64,000 bases of DNA, from positions 13,907,001 through 13,971,000 of the forward strand of contig CM069596.1 of assembly GCA_035771175.1 (NCBI GenBank), read 5' to 3'. The notes beneath the pieces were generated by a model that saw nothing but the letters and a program-made list of their open reading frames with translations, was not told where the DNA came from and made no database searches. The stretch comes from Paratinospora sagittata. Its lineage: Eukaryota; Streptophyta; Magnoliopsida; Ranunculales; Menispermaceae. Below are positions 11,975 to 21,400 of the stretch, one piece after another. A program made the translations under genes and the position numbers. Within the stretch, counting starts at the first letter, position 1. Each line of letters opens with the position of its first letter.

Positions 11975-12842
11975 TTTTTCACTGGCAAGGAGAAAATAAA
12001 ATCACGATTAACTGTAGCCAAGTATAATGTTATGGTATGCTCAGCAACAATTTCAAGAGTACTGCAATTTAAAAATCACCTATTTTTCTAAGTATAGTGT
12101 AAGGTTTTTTTGTTGAGGAATCAAAGAATTTTATGTGCCTCGTATGTTTGGCCATGGCGTAAAAAAAACAAGGTTAGAATGTTTATATAATAAGTATAAA
12201 ACTTTGCAAGCATTTCAAATGATTTGATTCTGGTTTTTTGTGAACATACATATATATTTCATTGAAAATCCATACGAGTCATAAGAACTCTAAGATTTGC
12301 CTCGGTAAATATCCTGATCTAACATTCTATCGCAATTTTATGCATTCAAACTCTTACTCTTAGTCTTTTCAATTATTATCCAAGTTCGTGTGTCCCATAC
12401 CACATGACTTTGGTAATAAGGGTGTTAACCAAGTTAAGTTGTATGAACACAGTCTCTAAAAACATTGGCTGAATAGTAGTTCACTAATAGTATCGTCCAA
12501 TTTTACTTGTCCCATACCGTGTAAACTTAGTGATAATGTTAGTGATGCAACTTTCTCCAAATGTTTCTTTTCACACAAGGTCATGGGTTTTCTTACTTCC
12601 ACATTTTATTTAGTATCCTCCAATTTTGTTGTATTCCATACCACTCCAAAGTTAGTGATACAAAAGAAAGAATGGTTGTAAGTCGGCCCACCAAAAATAG
12701 TCTTAAACAAAACATATTTTCATTCATATAAAAGAAAAGCTTACAATGCCAGTAATCAATCTTGATTTTCCTGCCTACTGCTGCTCCTCCTAGACCTTCT
12801 GCTAGGTATTGAATGACTACTAGAAGAAGGTTCAGAATTTGC
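11975..12842 (-). promoter_or_regulatory. Spacer between extra ORF and gag, with splice-acceptor-like end
   Basis: About 870 bp without a reading frame. At its gag end the minus strand has a long pyrimidine-rich run ending CTTGCCAG, with the CAG at 11984-11982, exactly 7 nt before the gag ATG. Element 2 has the same arrangement. The spacer contains three imperfect repeats of a CCATACC...TTAGTGATA type at roughly 12385, 12500 and 12630. The acceptor resemblance is directly visible; its use in splicing is inference. Confidence 0.5.
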
Positions 12843-14316
12843 TCATTGTTCTTTGAAGTTTTGCATAAGTGTTAACAAATCATTTAGGGTCTCTTTCATC
12901 TAAGAAATACTAGATACGATCATATTTAACTATTCGAACGGGTTAGTCGATTGTCCCATCGATGGATTGTCCCATAGGTGGAGGGTAGGTCGTAGGCATT
13001 GGTGGAAAGTATTGGTTGTACAGGTGATTCATAGGTGAGGGATAGTTGTTGTGGTCGTATGAGGATCCCCTAATTGGAACCCATTGGACATTATATGTTC
13101 GGGGTGAAAAGTTTTGAAACAATGGGCTCATTGGGACGTCCTATCTTCCATAATTTGGTGCCGCCCAATTATGTTGTTGTTGGTTCACAGGAACTTGTGG
13201 ATCTAGCTGATACGGTACCTCAGGAGTTGGAAACCTTTGGTACGAAGTGTTGCCTTGAGTTGGCACGTTCCAAGTTGGTGGATTTGCTTGAGCACTTTGT
13301 CTATCTTGATTTGGTTGAGATTGATTTGGGTTGGCAAATAAATCTTCATCAGTGAACAGGTGCTCGATTGGATCATCATTCGAGGCTAGGTTTGCGTATG
13401 GTTCTAGTTTGGCTCATTATTTGGTACTTCCCTAACATGAATCTTGTGTCGAACGTCCATATTCATCTCTCATTCTTTCGCCATTAAAAGTCTTGTCGAA
13501 TACTTCCACGTCAGTTACCCCTCCACTTGTGACATATGTCTTGAAGATAGAGGATGTCGTAACCGCCTCAGTGATCTGCTTCGAAGACTTATCAAAAGTG
13601 TTGATGTTTGCCTCATATAGCATTTTCATGATCAAGACTCTGTAGCCGAGGAAATCCTTTCTCAAAGGGTTTTGAATGACTCTCAACATTTGTTGGATGA
13701 TGATGTGAGGTAGGGAGACCTTAATTTTCTTCTCTATGCAATATAACACAAGAAGTTGAGCCCATGACATAGTGCCTCTAGTCCCCCTTTCTGGCAAGAT
13801 GTTGCCGAATACAATCTTTCTGAGGCCGACAAGAGATGGTTTTAGGAGATTTTTTGGGAGGTTGGTGTACGTCGATTGAGTGTATGGCTCTTTGGCGAGG
13901 GAATTAAACAACTGTTCATTAGACTCCACGATCTCTGCAACTGTCTGGGGTTCGTGTGGATCAATAATTCTATCTTCAATTGGAATTTCCATATGTCGTG
14001 CAATAATTTCGACGTTGATAGAAATTTTTATTCCCCTGACCGTTGTTTCTAAAACAGGGATGATCCCATCTTCTTGAAGTCCTCTGCAATTCATGGGTTC
14101 GTAGAAGGATTTCGTCAAGTCGTAAGAGACGTGACCCTCAACTTTTGTTATGTTCAACCACCTCAGAGTTGCGAGTTTGTCATGAAGGATCAGACGGAAG
14201 CGGAGATCTCTATTGTCGATGTTCCTCATAGTCATAACATCCCTTTTGGACAATTCCTTGAGTCTAGTGGGAATTGGTTCCCTACTACTGGGAGTTGTTC
14301 CTTCTCTTGAGGCCAT
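12843..14316 (-). pseudogene. Extra ORF between 5' LTR and gag (element 1 copy)
   Basis: Start ATG at 14316 is chosen because both copies begin MAS(R/S)EGTT there; an in-frame upstream ATG at 14355 is not conserved. The frame is open for 294 codons to 13432. It then continues, with frameshifts, as a Pro/Asn/Gln/Tyr-rich tail (for example the 12943-13131 segment) to a TGA at 12845-12843. Conserved motifs in the folded part are LRWLNITKVEG, VRGIKISINVEII, IPIEDRIIDPHEPQTVAEI, AQLLVLYCIEKKIKVSLPHI and MLYEANINTF. The pattern (short helical repeats, a VRG-x-I-x(5)-EII motif) resembles the domain databases call 'putative plant transposon protein' (PF20167-like). That assignment is from memory and moderate. 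Unlike gag or pol. A splice-acceptor-like TTTCAG lies 7 nt before the ATG. Confidence 0.65.
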
Positions 14317-14454
14317 TCTTTTGCTGAAAGGAAAATAAATTTGTGAAAGACACAAAATATATTCCTAACATTTTTAAGATTTATTCTTTGTCTGTTAGAC
14401 AATATTTTCTATTTTTCTCTTGATGTTTATGCCATCATGTAATCAAAATTCTTC

Positions 14455-14656
14455 ATTAGCAATATGATATATATATATCTCATATACATATATACATGAA
14501 TGTATAGATATATATATTTAATCATAACTATATATATAGTTTTCATAAATCACTATATATATATTTGAAACTAAACTATATAAAACTATATAGTTTTCTA
14601 GATATATATTTAATATAAATCTCAACTATGTATAATTCATATATAGATAGTTCTAA

Positions 14657-14698
<42 letters not shown>

Positions 14699-14940
14699 AG
14701 TAAAAATTTTCATCCAATTTTTCCATTAGTAATATGGTATATATATATCTCATATATACACAGATATATAGATATATATATTAAATCATAATTATATATA
14801 TATAGTTTTTCATAAATCATAACTATATATATTTAAATCTAAACTATATAAAACTATATAGTTTTCTAGATATATATTTAATATAAATCTCAACTATATA
14901 CAATTCACACATATATAGTTCTAAAGATATATATACCTAG
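14455..14940 (-). repeat. AT-rich leader, tandemly duplicated unit
   Basis: The untranslated leader between the primer site and the extra ORF is made of TATA-rich sequence. A unit of about 270 bp beginning ATTAG(C/T)AATATG occurs at 14455 and again at 14725. Element 2 has a single unit (25630-25870). Each unit contains palindromic pieces such as AAACTATATAGTTTTC. There is also a long (AT)n run around 14658-14695. Confidence 0.75.
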
Positions 14941-14993
14941 TGAAATAATTTCTTCCCCTAATTTGGTGGACTTGGGCGGGCCGTGGACAATGC

Positions 14994-15005
14994 GCTATGA
15001 TACCA
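14994..15005 (-). other. Primer binding site of gypsy element 1
   Basis: The minus strand reads TGGTATCATAGC, 11 of 12 identical to the initiator tRNA-Met primer site TGGTATCAGAGC. It lies 5 nt inside the LTR edge at 15011. This confirms that 15011-15944 is the 5' LTR and that the element is transcribed on the minus strand. Confidence 0.8.
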
Positions 15006-15010
15006 TTAAA

Positions 15011-15944
15011 TGTCACACCCTGCCCGGACTCGCCTATATCGGCGGTACACTCGCGGACGGGGCGCACATTTGGAATTATAACAATGGTAATAACAGAATA
15101 CACAGCAGAAATATAAAATAGTACAAGTCTGATTTCATTTAATTCAGAATACATTTGTACATGAAATGGTTAAGGGAACACTCTCCCAAAAATCCTCAAT
15201 GTTTAATACAAATGGTACAAAATGTGGGCCCCATAACCCTGTACCTAGTCCACCCTAATTTCTTGTGAAATATTGGATAACAACTGGGGTGAGCTTAACG
15301 CGCTCAGTGGGTAAAATAGTTCTTGAGTATAACAATTAATAAAGCAAACTTCATAATTAAATATCTTAAATACACATCAAAGCATCATAATCAATCAATA
15401 TGTATGTATGCATGACACCGTCTCGTAATGGTTTGATGATCGTACATCGCCTGAGTTCACGTACTTATACAGGCATAAGTGTGACAGTATAAACATTATA
15501 TGATATAATGCAGTGTAAATGAACAGTAGACATAATAATAAATGAATGTAAACTTTAATAAAAGTTATAGGACACGCAAACCTATGTTTCGTTCCCCACC
15601 TTCAGATAAGAACTTCTTTCGGAACTGGCACTTTCCCCCGGGCAAAATCGCGTTGCACCGCATAGAGAGTCTCGGACAGAGAGTCTCAAAAGACTAGATC
15701 CATAATGGCTGGCGTTCGCCCCTAGGGGGTGCGCCTACACCTGGGTAGGGGCACGCTGTGCAACCTAGGGTGTGACACTAAAACTCAAAATAAGTGAGAA
15801 AGAGAAGGAAAAATCACAAGGAGAGTGATTTTGGTATGAGAAATGAGGAGGGGAAGGGTTGTTTATATAGAGATTTTTGGTGCCTGAACGTTTAGGCAGA
15901 TACCCGAATTTTTATTTTTTTTTGCGCAATCCTAGGGTATTACA
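15011..15944 (-). repeat. 5' LTR of gypsy element 1, internally deleted
   Basis: 934 bp, TGTCACACC...TATTACA. Compared with its partner it lacks about 550 bp: sequence jumps at about 15464 from the ...GTTCACGTAC site straight to TATACAGGCATAAG. It also carries an 80-bp insert at 15697-15776. The deletion removes the second 75-bp repeat and most of the central LTR but leaves the TATA-like box. Confidence 0.88.
15697..15776 (+). mobile_element. 5'-truncated SINE-like insert in the LTR
   Basis: 80 bp absent from the partner LTR, flanked by a 4-bp direct repeat ACTA (15693-15696 and 15777-15780). Its reverse complement aligns along its length with the tail of the SINE at 15960-16210: TGTCACACC, GGTTGCAC, CTACCCAGG, ACCCCC and a shared ATAAT. 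It is therefore a 3' fragment of the same SINE family in the opposite orientation. Confidence 0.65.
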
Positions 15945-15959
15945 CTTATACATAAGGCC

Positions 15960-16210
15960 TTTTTGTCACACCTGGGTTGCACGTAGTGCCTACTACCCAG
16001 GGTGATTAGTACCCCCGCAGGGCATACTCCAGTCAGTATGGACCCATAATATTGTCTCATCTCAGTACAAAACCCACTCAACAGTGTCTAGTACCCCCGG
16101 GATCATTTGTCCACACTATTCATCATGAATAGTGTAGGGCCTCCCCCGGATTCGAACCTCAAACCTCGTATAGGCTGATTTTGCAATCCGAGTAACCACT
16201 GAGTCATCTT
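15960..16210 (-). mobile_element. tRNA-derived SINE between the two gypsy elements
   Basis: On the minus strand an RNA polymerase III A box TGACTCAGTGG (16206-16196) is followed 37 nt later by a B box GGTTCGAATCC (16158-16148). A body ends in a short A run (15964-15960). The B box matches the tRNA consensus exactly. No full tRNA cloverleaf or anticodon arm is evident. The flanks do not give a clean target-site duplication, so the outer boundaries are approximate. Confidence 0.7.
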
Positions 16211-16453
16211 CTTAATAAATCTGAAGTCTTTTATTACCAATAATGATTATTTTTTATTGTATTGTACTATATCAATGACTCTTATTTAATAAAGGATTTT
16301 TCCTTCCAGTTTTAAATAAATTTTGTAGTATATTTAATTACTTGTTAGATCTTATTTCTTTGTTTGCTAGAATGACATTTGAGTACCGTTTATTTCCATA
16401 TAAGTGTTATTGGCATATAATGTTTTTATTTCATTGAAATCATGTTCTTAAAT

Positions 16454-17770
16454 TTTCAAACCCTGCTCGGACGCGCCTAAACCAGCGGGACACTCACGAA
16501 CAGGGCGCGAATGCATTATAACAATAATAGAGCGTGCAAAAACACGATTAAATACAAGTCTGATTTCATTAATTTTAGAATATATTTGTATATGAAATAG
16601 TTAAGGGAACATCCTCCTAAAATTCCCAATGAATAATAAAAAGGGTACAAAAATGTGGGCCCAAAAACTTGCACCCGGTCCACCCTAATCTCCTGTGAAA
16701 AATTGGATAACAACAGGGTGAGCTACATGCTCAGTGGGTAAAATAGTTCGTGAATATAACAATAAATAAAGCAAACTTCATAATTAAATATCATAAATAC
16801 ACATCAAAGCATCATAATCAATCCAACATGTATGTATGCATGACATCGTCTTGTATTGGTTTAATGATTGTACGTCGCCTGAGTTCACGTCCAGATGTCC
16901 CTCCCCAGGAGTAGCCGGGTTCTCATTATACGTCCTTCTCCAGAGAAATATAATGAATAGTGAGCATTGCTTCTAACTATTCTATGAATCATAAACCACA
17001 TACGTCCCTAGGTATTGCTTATGTATGATGCCAATGCATGAACTGGTCCGATCTTTACTTAACATTAGACAGGATTTGGCAACGTCTAGTGATCCTTATC
17101 AAGGTCGGTATCACCACGTGCAAGGTTAGAACATTTAGTATTACTTGTATAAGCTGATAGCTTTCAAATAAGACCACCTAGATCAGTCTCCAGTTGAGAT
17201 GTGAGACACGAGGTCTACTTAAATACCAATTGTCTAAAGCAGCACGCTGCCTCCCGTTCACTATTTAAAGTTACTGAGTCTGGTTGAGCCAGATTGACCA
17301 CTAATCCGGCATAGCAACAGTGTAATACATGAACTCCAAATATACAGGCATAAGTATGAAAAGTATAAACATTATACGCAATAATGCAGTGTAAGTGAAT
17401 AGTAGACATAATGATAAATGAATGTAAACTTTAATAAAAGTTATAAGACACACAAACTTATGTTTCATTTCCCACCTTCAGATAAAAATTCCTTCGAGAA
17501 CTGGCGCTTTCCCCCTAGCAGAATCGCGTTGCACCGCACAGAGTCTCAAAAGAAAAGACAAAAACTCAAAATGAGTAAATGAAATAAGAAAAATCACAAG
17601 GAGAAGTGATTTTAGTGTGTGAAATGAGGAGGGGGGTTCCTTAAATAGGAAAAAAGGGTGCTCAAAGGTTCGGGCACGCGCCTAAAAGTTCTGGCATGCC
17701 CCTGAAGGTTCGGGCATGCGCCTGAACGTTCAGGCACCCTGCCCGTACGTTCGGGCACCTTGCCAGAAGT

Positions 17771-17806
<36 letters not shown>

Positions 17807-17823
17807 AAACCTAGCGTATTACA
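16454..17823 (-). repeat. 3' LTR of gypsy element 2
   Basis: 1,370 bp. The terminal TGTCACACCC has mutated to TTTCAAACCC, which hides the edge. It is placed by alignment to the other LTRs and by the adjacent TAAAT duplication. Only one copy of the 75-bp internal repeat is present here, against two in the partner LTR. Confidence 0.9.
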
Positions 17824-17838
17824 CTCTATCCCCCTTAA
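17824..17838 (-). other. Polypurine tract of gypsy element 2
   Basis: The minus strand reads AAGGGGGATAGAG directly against the 3' LTR edge, the expected second-strand primer. It is the unexpanded form of the element 1 tract. Confidence 0.75.
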
Positions 17839-17857
17839 AAAGATTTTACCCTCGATA

Positions 17858-18378
17858 TCAGTCCAAGTAGTCATGATGGCTATCAGCGTGAGATTCACCA
17901 TTGTCGTCATCGTCTACTAGCTCAGGGTAGTGTCTGTAAGGTCTCTGAATATCACTGTGGCCGGTGGGATCCGCAACATCATGAAACCATAGAGAACAAA
18001 TGGAATCGGAGTCGTCCTCAGAAGGTTTCGACCTTTGCTTAACAAACGCTGGTGTAGGGCTCTGCTGGTTGCATCGTTTAAGGAGAGGTAGGTTGAGCGG
18101 TGGGATGCTTTTTCGTGTTGTTTCTCGAATCTAGCCGCCTGGCAATTTTGGTAGAAGATCCTGCCAAGATGAGTGCACGGGATTGTTTTGGGAAAAATTG
18201 TTACGAAAAAGCCATGCACGCTCTGGCGATAAGGATAGTTGTCTGTGGGCGATGGAGTTGGCGATGCAAGGTAGTTGTGACTTGAGGTAGATCCTGGAGG
18301 AGTCGCCACAGGTTGCCAAAGATTCCATTGCGTGTGTGCATCACTACATCCATCGACATTATTTTCAAACATCTGCAT
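17858..18378 (-). pseudogene. Extra ORF downstream of pol (element 2 copy)
   Basis: The better preserved copy of the post-pol ORF. An ATG at 18378 opens a 153-codon frame as it stands. Comparison with the element 1 copy shows two compensating one-base shifts, one near the motif PTPSPT and one before the acidic tail, so the ancestral product is about 173 residues ending at the TGA at 17860-17858. The tail reads SEDDSDSIC, then WFHDVADPTGHSD, then a run of Asp. Basic residues cluster in the middle (TRK, KR). There are no transmembrane segments or signal peptide. Family not recognised. Position after the chromodomain and before the polypurine tract is the same in both elements. Confidence 0.62.
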
Positions 18379-18468
18379 ACTTATTTAAGTGAAATGATGT
18401 ATTAAGATATTTGTAAACAAAGTTCCATCATTTTATTGATAAGTGAAATAGTACAATGTATTACATCA

Positions 18469-21400
18469 TCAATTATTACTAAAAAATAATTCAGGGTATT
18501 TCTGTTTAATTGTTGTTTCTAGTTCCCATGTTGCTTCCTCTACTCCGTGGTGATCCCAAAGCACCTTCACAAGTGGTATGCTATGTCACCTTAGTTCTTG
18601 AGTTTTTCTATCTAGAATCTGTACTGCTCTCTCCTGATACCTATTTCCTTCCTCAACCCGAACCTCGACCAGAGGGATGATATGCGAAGGATCAGGACGA
18701 TACTTTCGAAGCATGGATTCGTGAAAAACGTCATGAACCTTAGACATGGACAATGGAAGGAACAAACGATAAGCAAGTTTGCCAATATGTTCAATGATCT
18801 AAAATGGACCAATATACCGTGGGGAGAGCTTTCCTTTGATCCCAAAGCATTTGAAACCTCTTGTAGGCTGAACTTTTAGAAAAACCAAATCCCCCTTATC
18901 AAAGCGTTTGACACCTCTAAAATGGACCAATATACCGTCATGAATCTTCTCAAAAGTCTCTTGAACTAGTTCAGGCACTGTAGTCGATCTGCCATGTCTA
19001 ACCAACATACCAGAGATCTATAAGGGCGACCATAGAGAGCCTCATATTGTGCCATGCCGATACTAGTTTGGTGGTTGTTGTTGTATGCAAACTCAGCTAA
19101 ATGTAAGTGTTTTTCCCATCCGTCATGAAAGTTTAAAATGCAGCACTGTAACCTGTCCTCCAAGATTTGGATAAGACACTCTGACTGCTCATCAGTCTGA
19201 GGGTGAAAGGTTGTGATCATGGTGATCCTAGATCTCATTCTACTCTGGAAGCTTTGCCAAAAATTTGATGTGAATCGAGGGTTTCGATCAGAAACGAACA
19301 TGAGTGGTATGCCATAGAGGCGTACAATCTGTCTGTCATACAGTTCGGCAAGCTTGGCGGGGTTATCCTTGAATTTTATTGGCAAAAAGTGTGCAGACTT
19401 TGTAAGTCTGTCAATGATTATCCCAGATAAGATCCTGCCCTTTATTATTTCGAGGCAAGGCCGTAACAAAATCCATTGCGATGTTCTCCCACTTCCATTC
19501 TCCAATAAGTAAATGTTGGAGAAGTCCAGAGGGAAGTCTTCGTTCTGCCTTAACTTGCTGGCAAACGAGACATTGTGCAACGAAGTTTGCAATCACCTTC
19601 TTCATTCCAGAAAACCAGAATTGTCGCTTGACATCCTTGTACATCGTGTCACCCCTAGGATGCATAGCGAACCTCGAACAGTGCATCTCAGTGAGCACTT
19701 CTTTCCGAACCTCAAGATCGTTCGGTAGACAGAGATGTTTTTTTATGGAAAATGACCCTGTCTTTAAAGACTGACCAGTGAGGAAGGTTATGTCCGCTGA
19801 GTAAAAGTTCTCGTTTCTCCATTAACTAGGGTCATTGGCTTGAGCTGCTAAAATCTTTCAAACCAGCTCAGAGTTGGCTGATAATTGAGAGAGTCGTGAT
19901 CTTGCTCCCTCATCAATCAGTTGTAGGTTAAAATTCTCCATTTCTGTAGCCAACCTCCCCATTTCGAAGTTAAGAGTGCAAGTACATAAGATTTTCTACT
20001 CAAGGCATCAGCCACAACATTGGCCTTACCAGGATGGTACTGGAGTTGAAAGTCATAATCTTTCAAGAACTCCAACCATCGTCTTTGGCGGAGGTTTAGG
20101 TCTCTCTGGGTGTAGATATACTTAAGACTCTTGTGATCTGAGAATACCTTAAATCGTTCACCATATAAGTAATGACACCATAACTTCAGTGAGAATACGA
20201 CAACTGCAAGTTCCAAGTCATACGTTGGATAATTACCCTCATGAATCTTTAGTTGCCTCGAAGCATATGCAACAACTTGGTCTTCTTGCATTAGTACGAC
20301 ACTTAAGCCTTGGAGAGAGGCGTCGGTGTATAGTGAGAATCTAAGTGCATTTCTTGGAGTGATTAATATTGGTGTTGTAGTGAGGCGCTTCTTCAATTCC
20401 TGAAATGATGTTTCACAGGTGGGATTCCAGATGAATCGCACGTCTTTCTGAGTGAGCTTTGTCATAGGTTCAGCAATCTTTCAGAAGTCCTTGATGAAGC
20501 GTCTGTAATAGCTAGCCAAACCAAGAAAACTCCTAATCTGAGTAACAGTGGTAGGCTACTTTTAGTTTAAAACTGTTTCAACCTTAGAAGGATCCACCTC
20601 AATACCATTGCCTGAAACCACATGGCCTACGAGTTGAACTCGCTTCTCCCAAAATTCACACTTACTCAACTTTGCATACAACAGGTGGCTTCTCAAGGTC
20701 TGGAAGACTATCCTAAGATGTATCTTATGGTCTTCCTTGGTTGAGGAATATATCAAGATATCCTCCACAAAAACCACCACAAATCGGTTTAAGTATAGCC
20801 TAAAGATGCGGTTCATCAAAGCCATGAACGCAGTAGGTGCATTTGTTAGACCGAACAGCATGACCAAGAACTCGTAGTGACCGTACCGAGTTCTGAATGC
20901 CGTCTTGATAATGTCCGATTCTCGGATCCGGACTTGATGATAACTGGATCGTAAATCAATCTTATAAAAGTATTTTTGGCATCTCTAAGTTGGTCGAACA
21001 AGTCATCAATCCTAGGCAACGGGTATCTGTTCTTAATGGTGACGTTATTCAACTTGTGATAGTCGATGCAAAATTGTAACGAACCATCATTTTTGCGACA
21101 AACAGAACTGGAGCACCCCACGGTGGTGAACTTTTCCTGATGAAGCCATTACTCTCCAATTCCTTCAGTTGTTTGTCCAATTAGACCAGCTCGACATTGG
21201 ACATTCTGTATGATGGAATTGAGATAGGCCCAGTCCCAGGTATGAGATTGATCTCAAAATTGAATTCCCTAACTGGAGGCAGACCAGGAAGGTCATTTTG
21301 AAAAACTGTTGGAAATTCAGATATTACCAGGACATCGTGTACTTCGACAGTGCTGGTGATTCATTTTCATCACCAAGGGATAGAGCTTGAAGTTGTGCTT

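Larger units (their letters stand above)
5207..15944 (-). mobile_element. Ty3/gypsy element 1 (Tekay-like chromovirus), defective
   Basis: A full-length but dead LTR retrotransposon of about 10.7 kb on the minus strand. In transcription order it has a 5' LTR (15944-15011), primer site (15005-14994), AT-rich leader, an extra ORF (14316-12843), gag-pol with protease, RT, RNase H, integrase and chromodomain (11974-7317), a second extra ORF (7225-6706), a polypurine tract and a 3' LTR (6658-5207). The pairing is supported by LTR variants shared by these two LTRs and absent from element 2. The flanking 5-mers (tattt at 5202-5206, cttat at 15945-15949) do not match, so there is no target-site duplication. 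The 5' LTR also carries a deletion of about 550 bp. Stops and frameshifts rule out autonomous activity. Confidence 0.88.

Noticed and set aside
14640..14700. Long (AT)n run as a replication origin or attachment region
   Set aside because: It is part of the gypsy leader, copied with the element. No independent evidence for such a role.
16148..16206. A nuclear tRNA gene from the A and B boxes
   Set aside because: No cloverleaf, anticodon stem or 3' acceptor pairing. The length and the truncated relative indicate a SINE.
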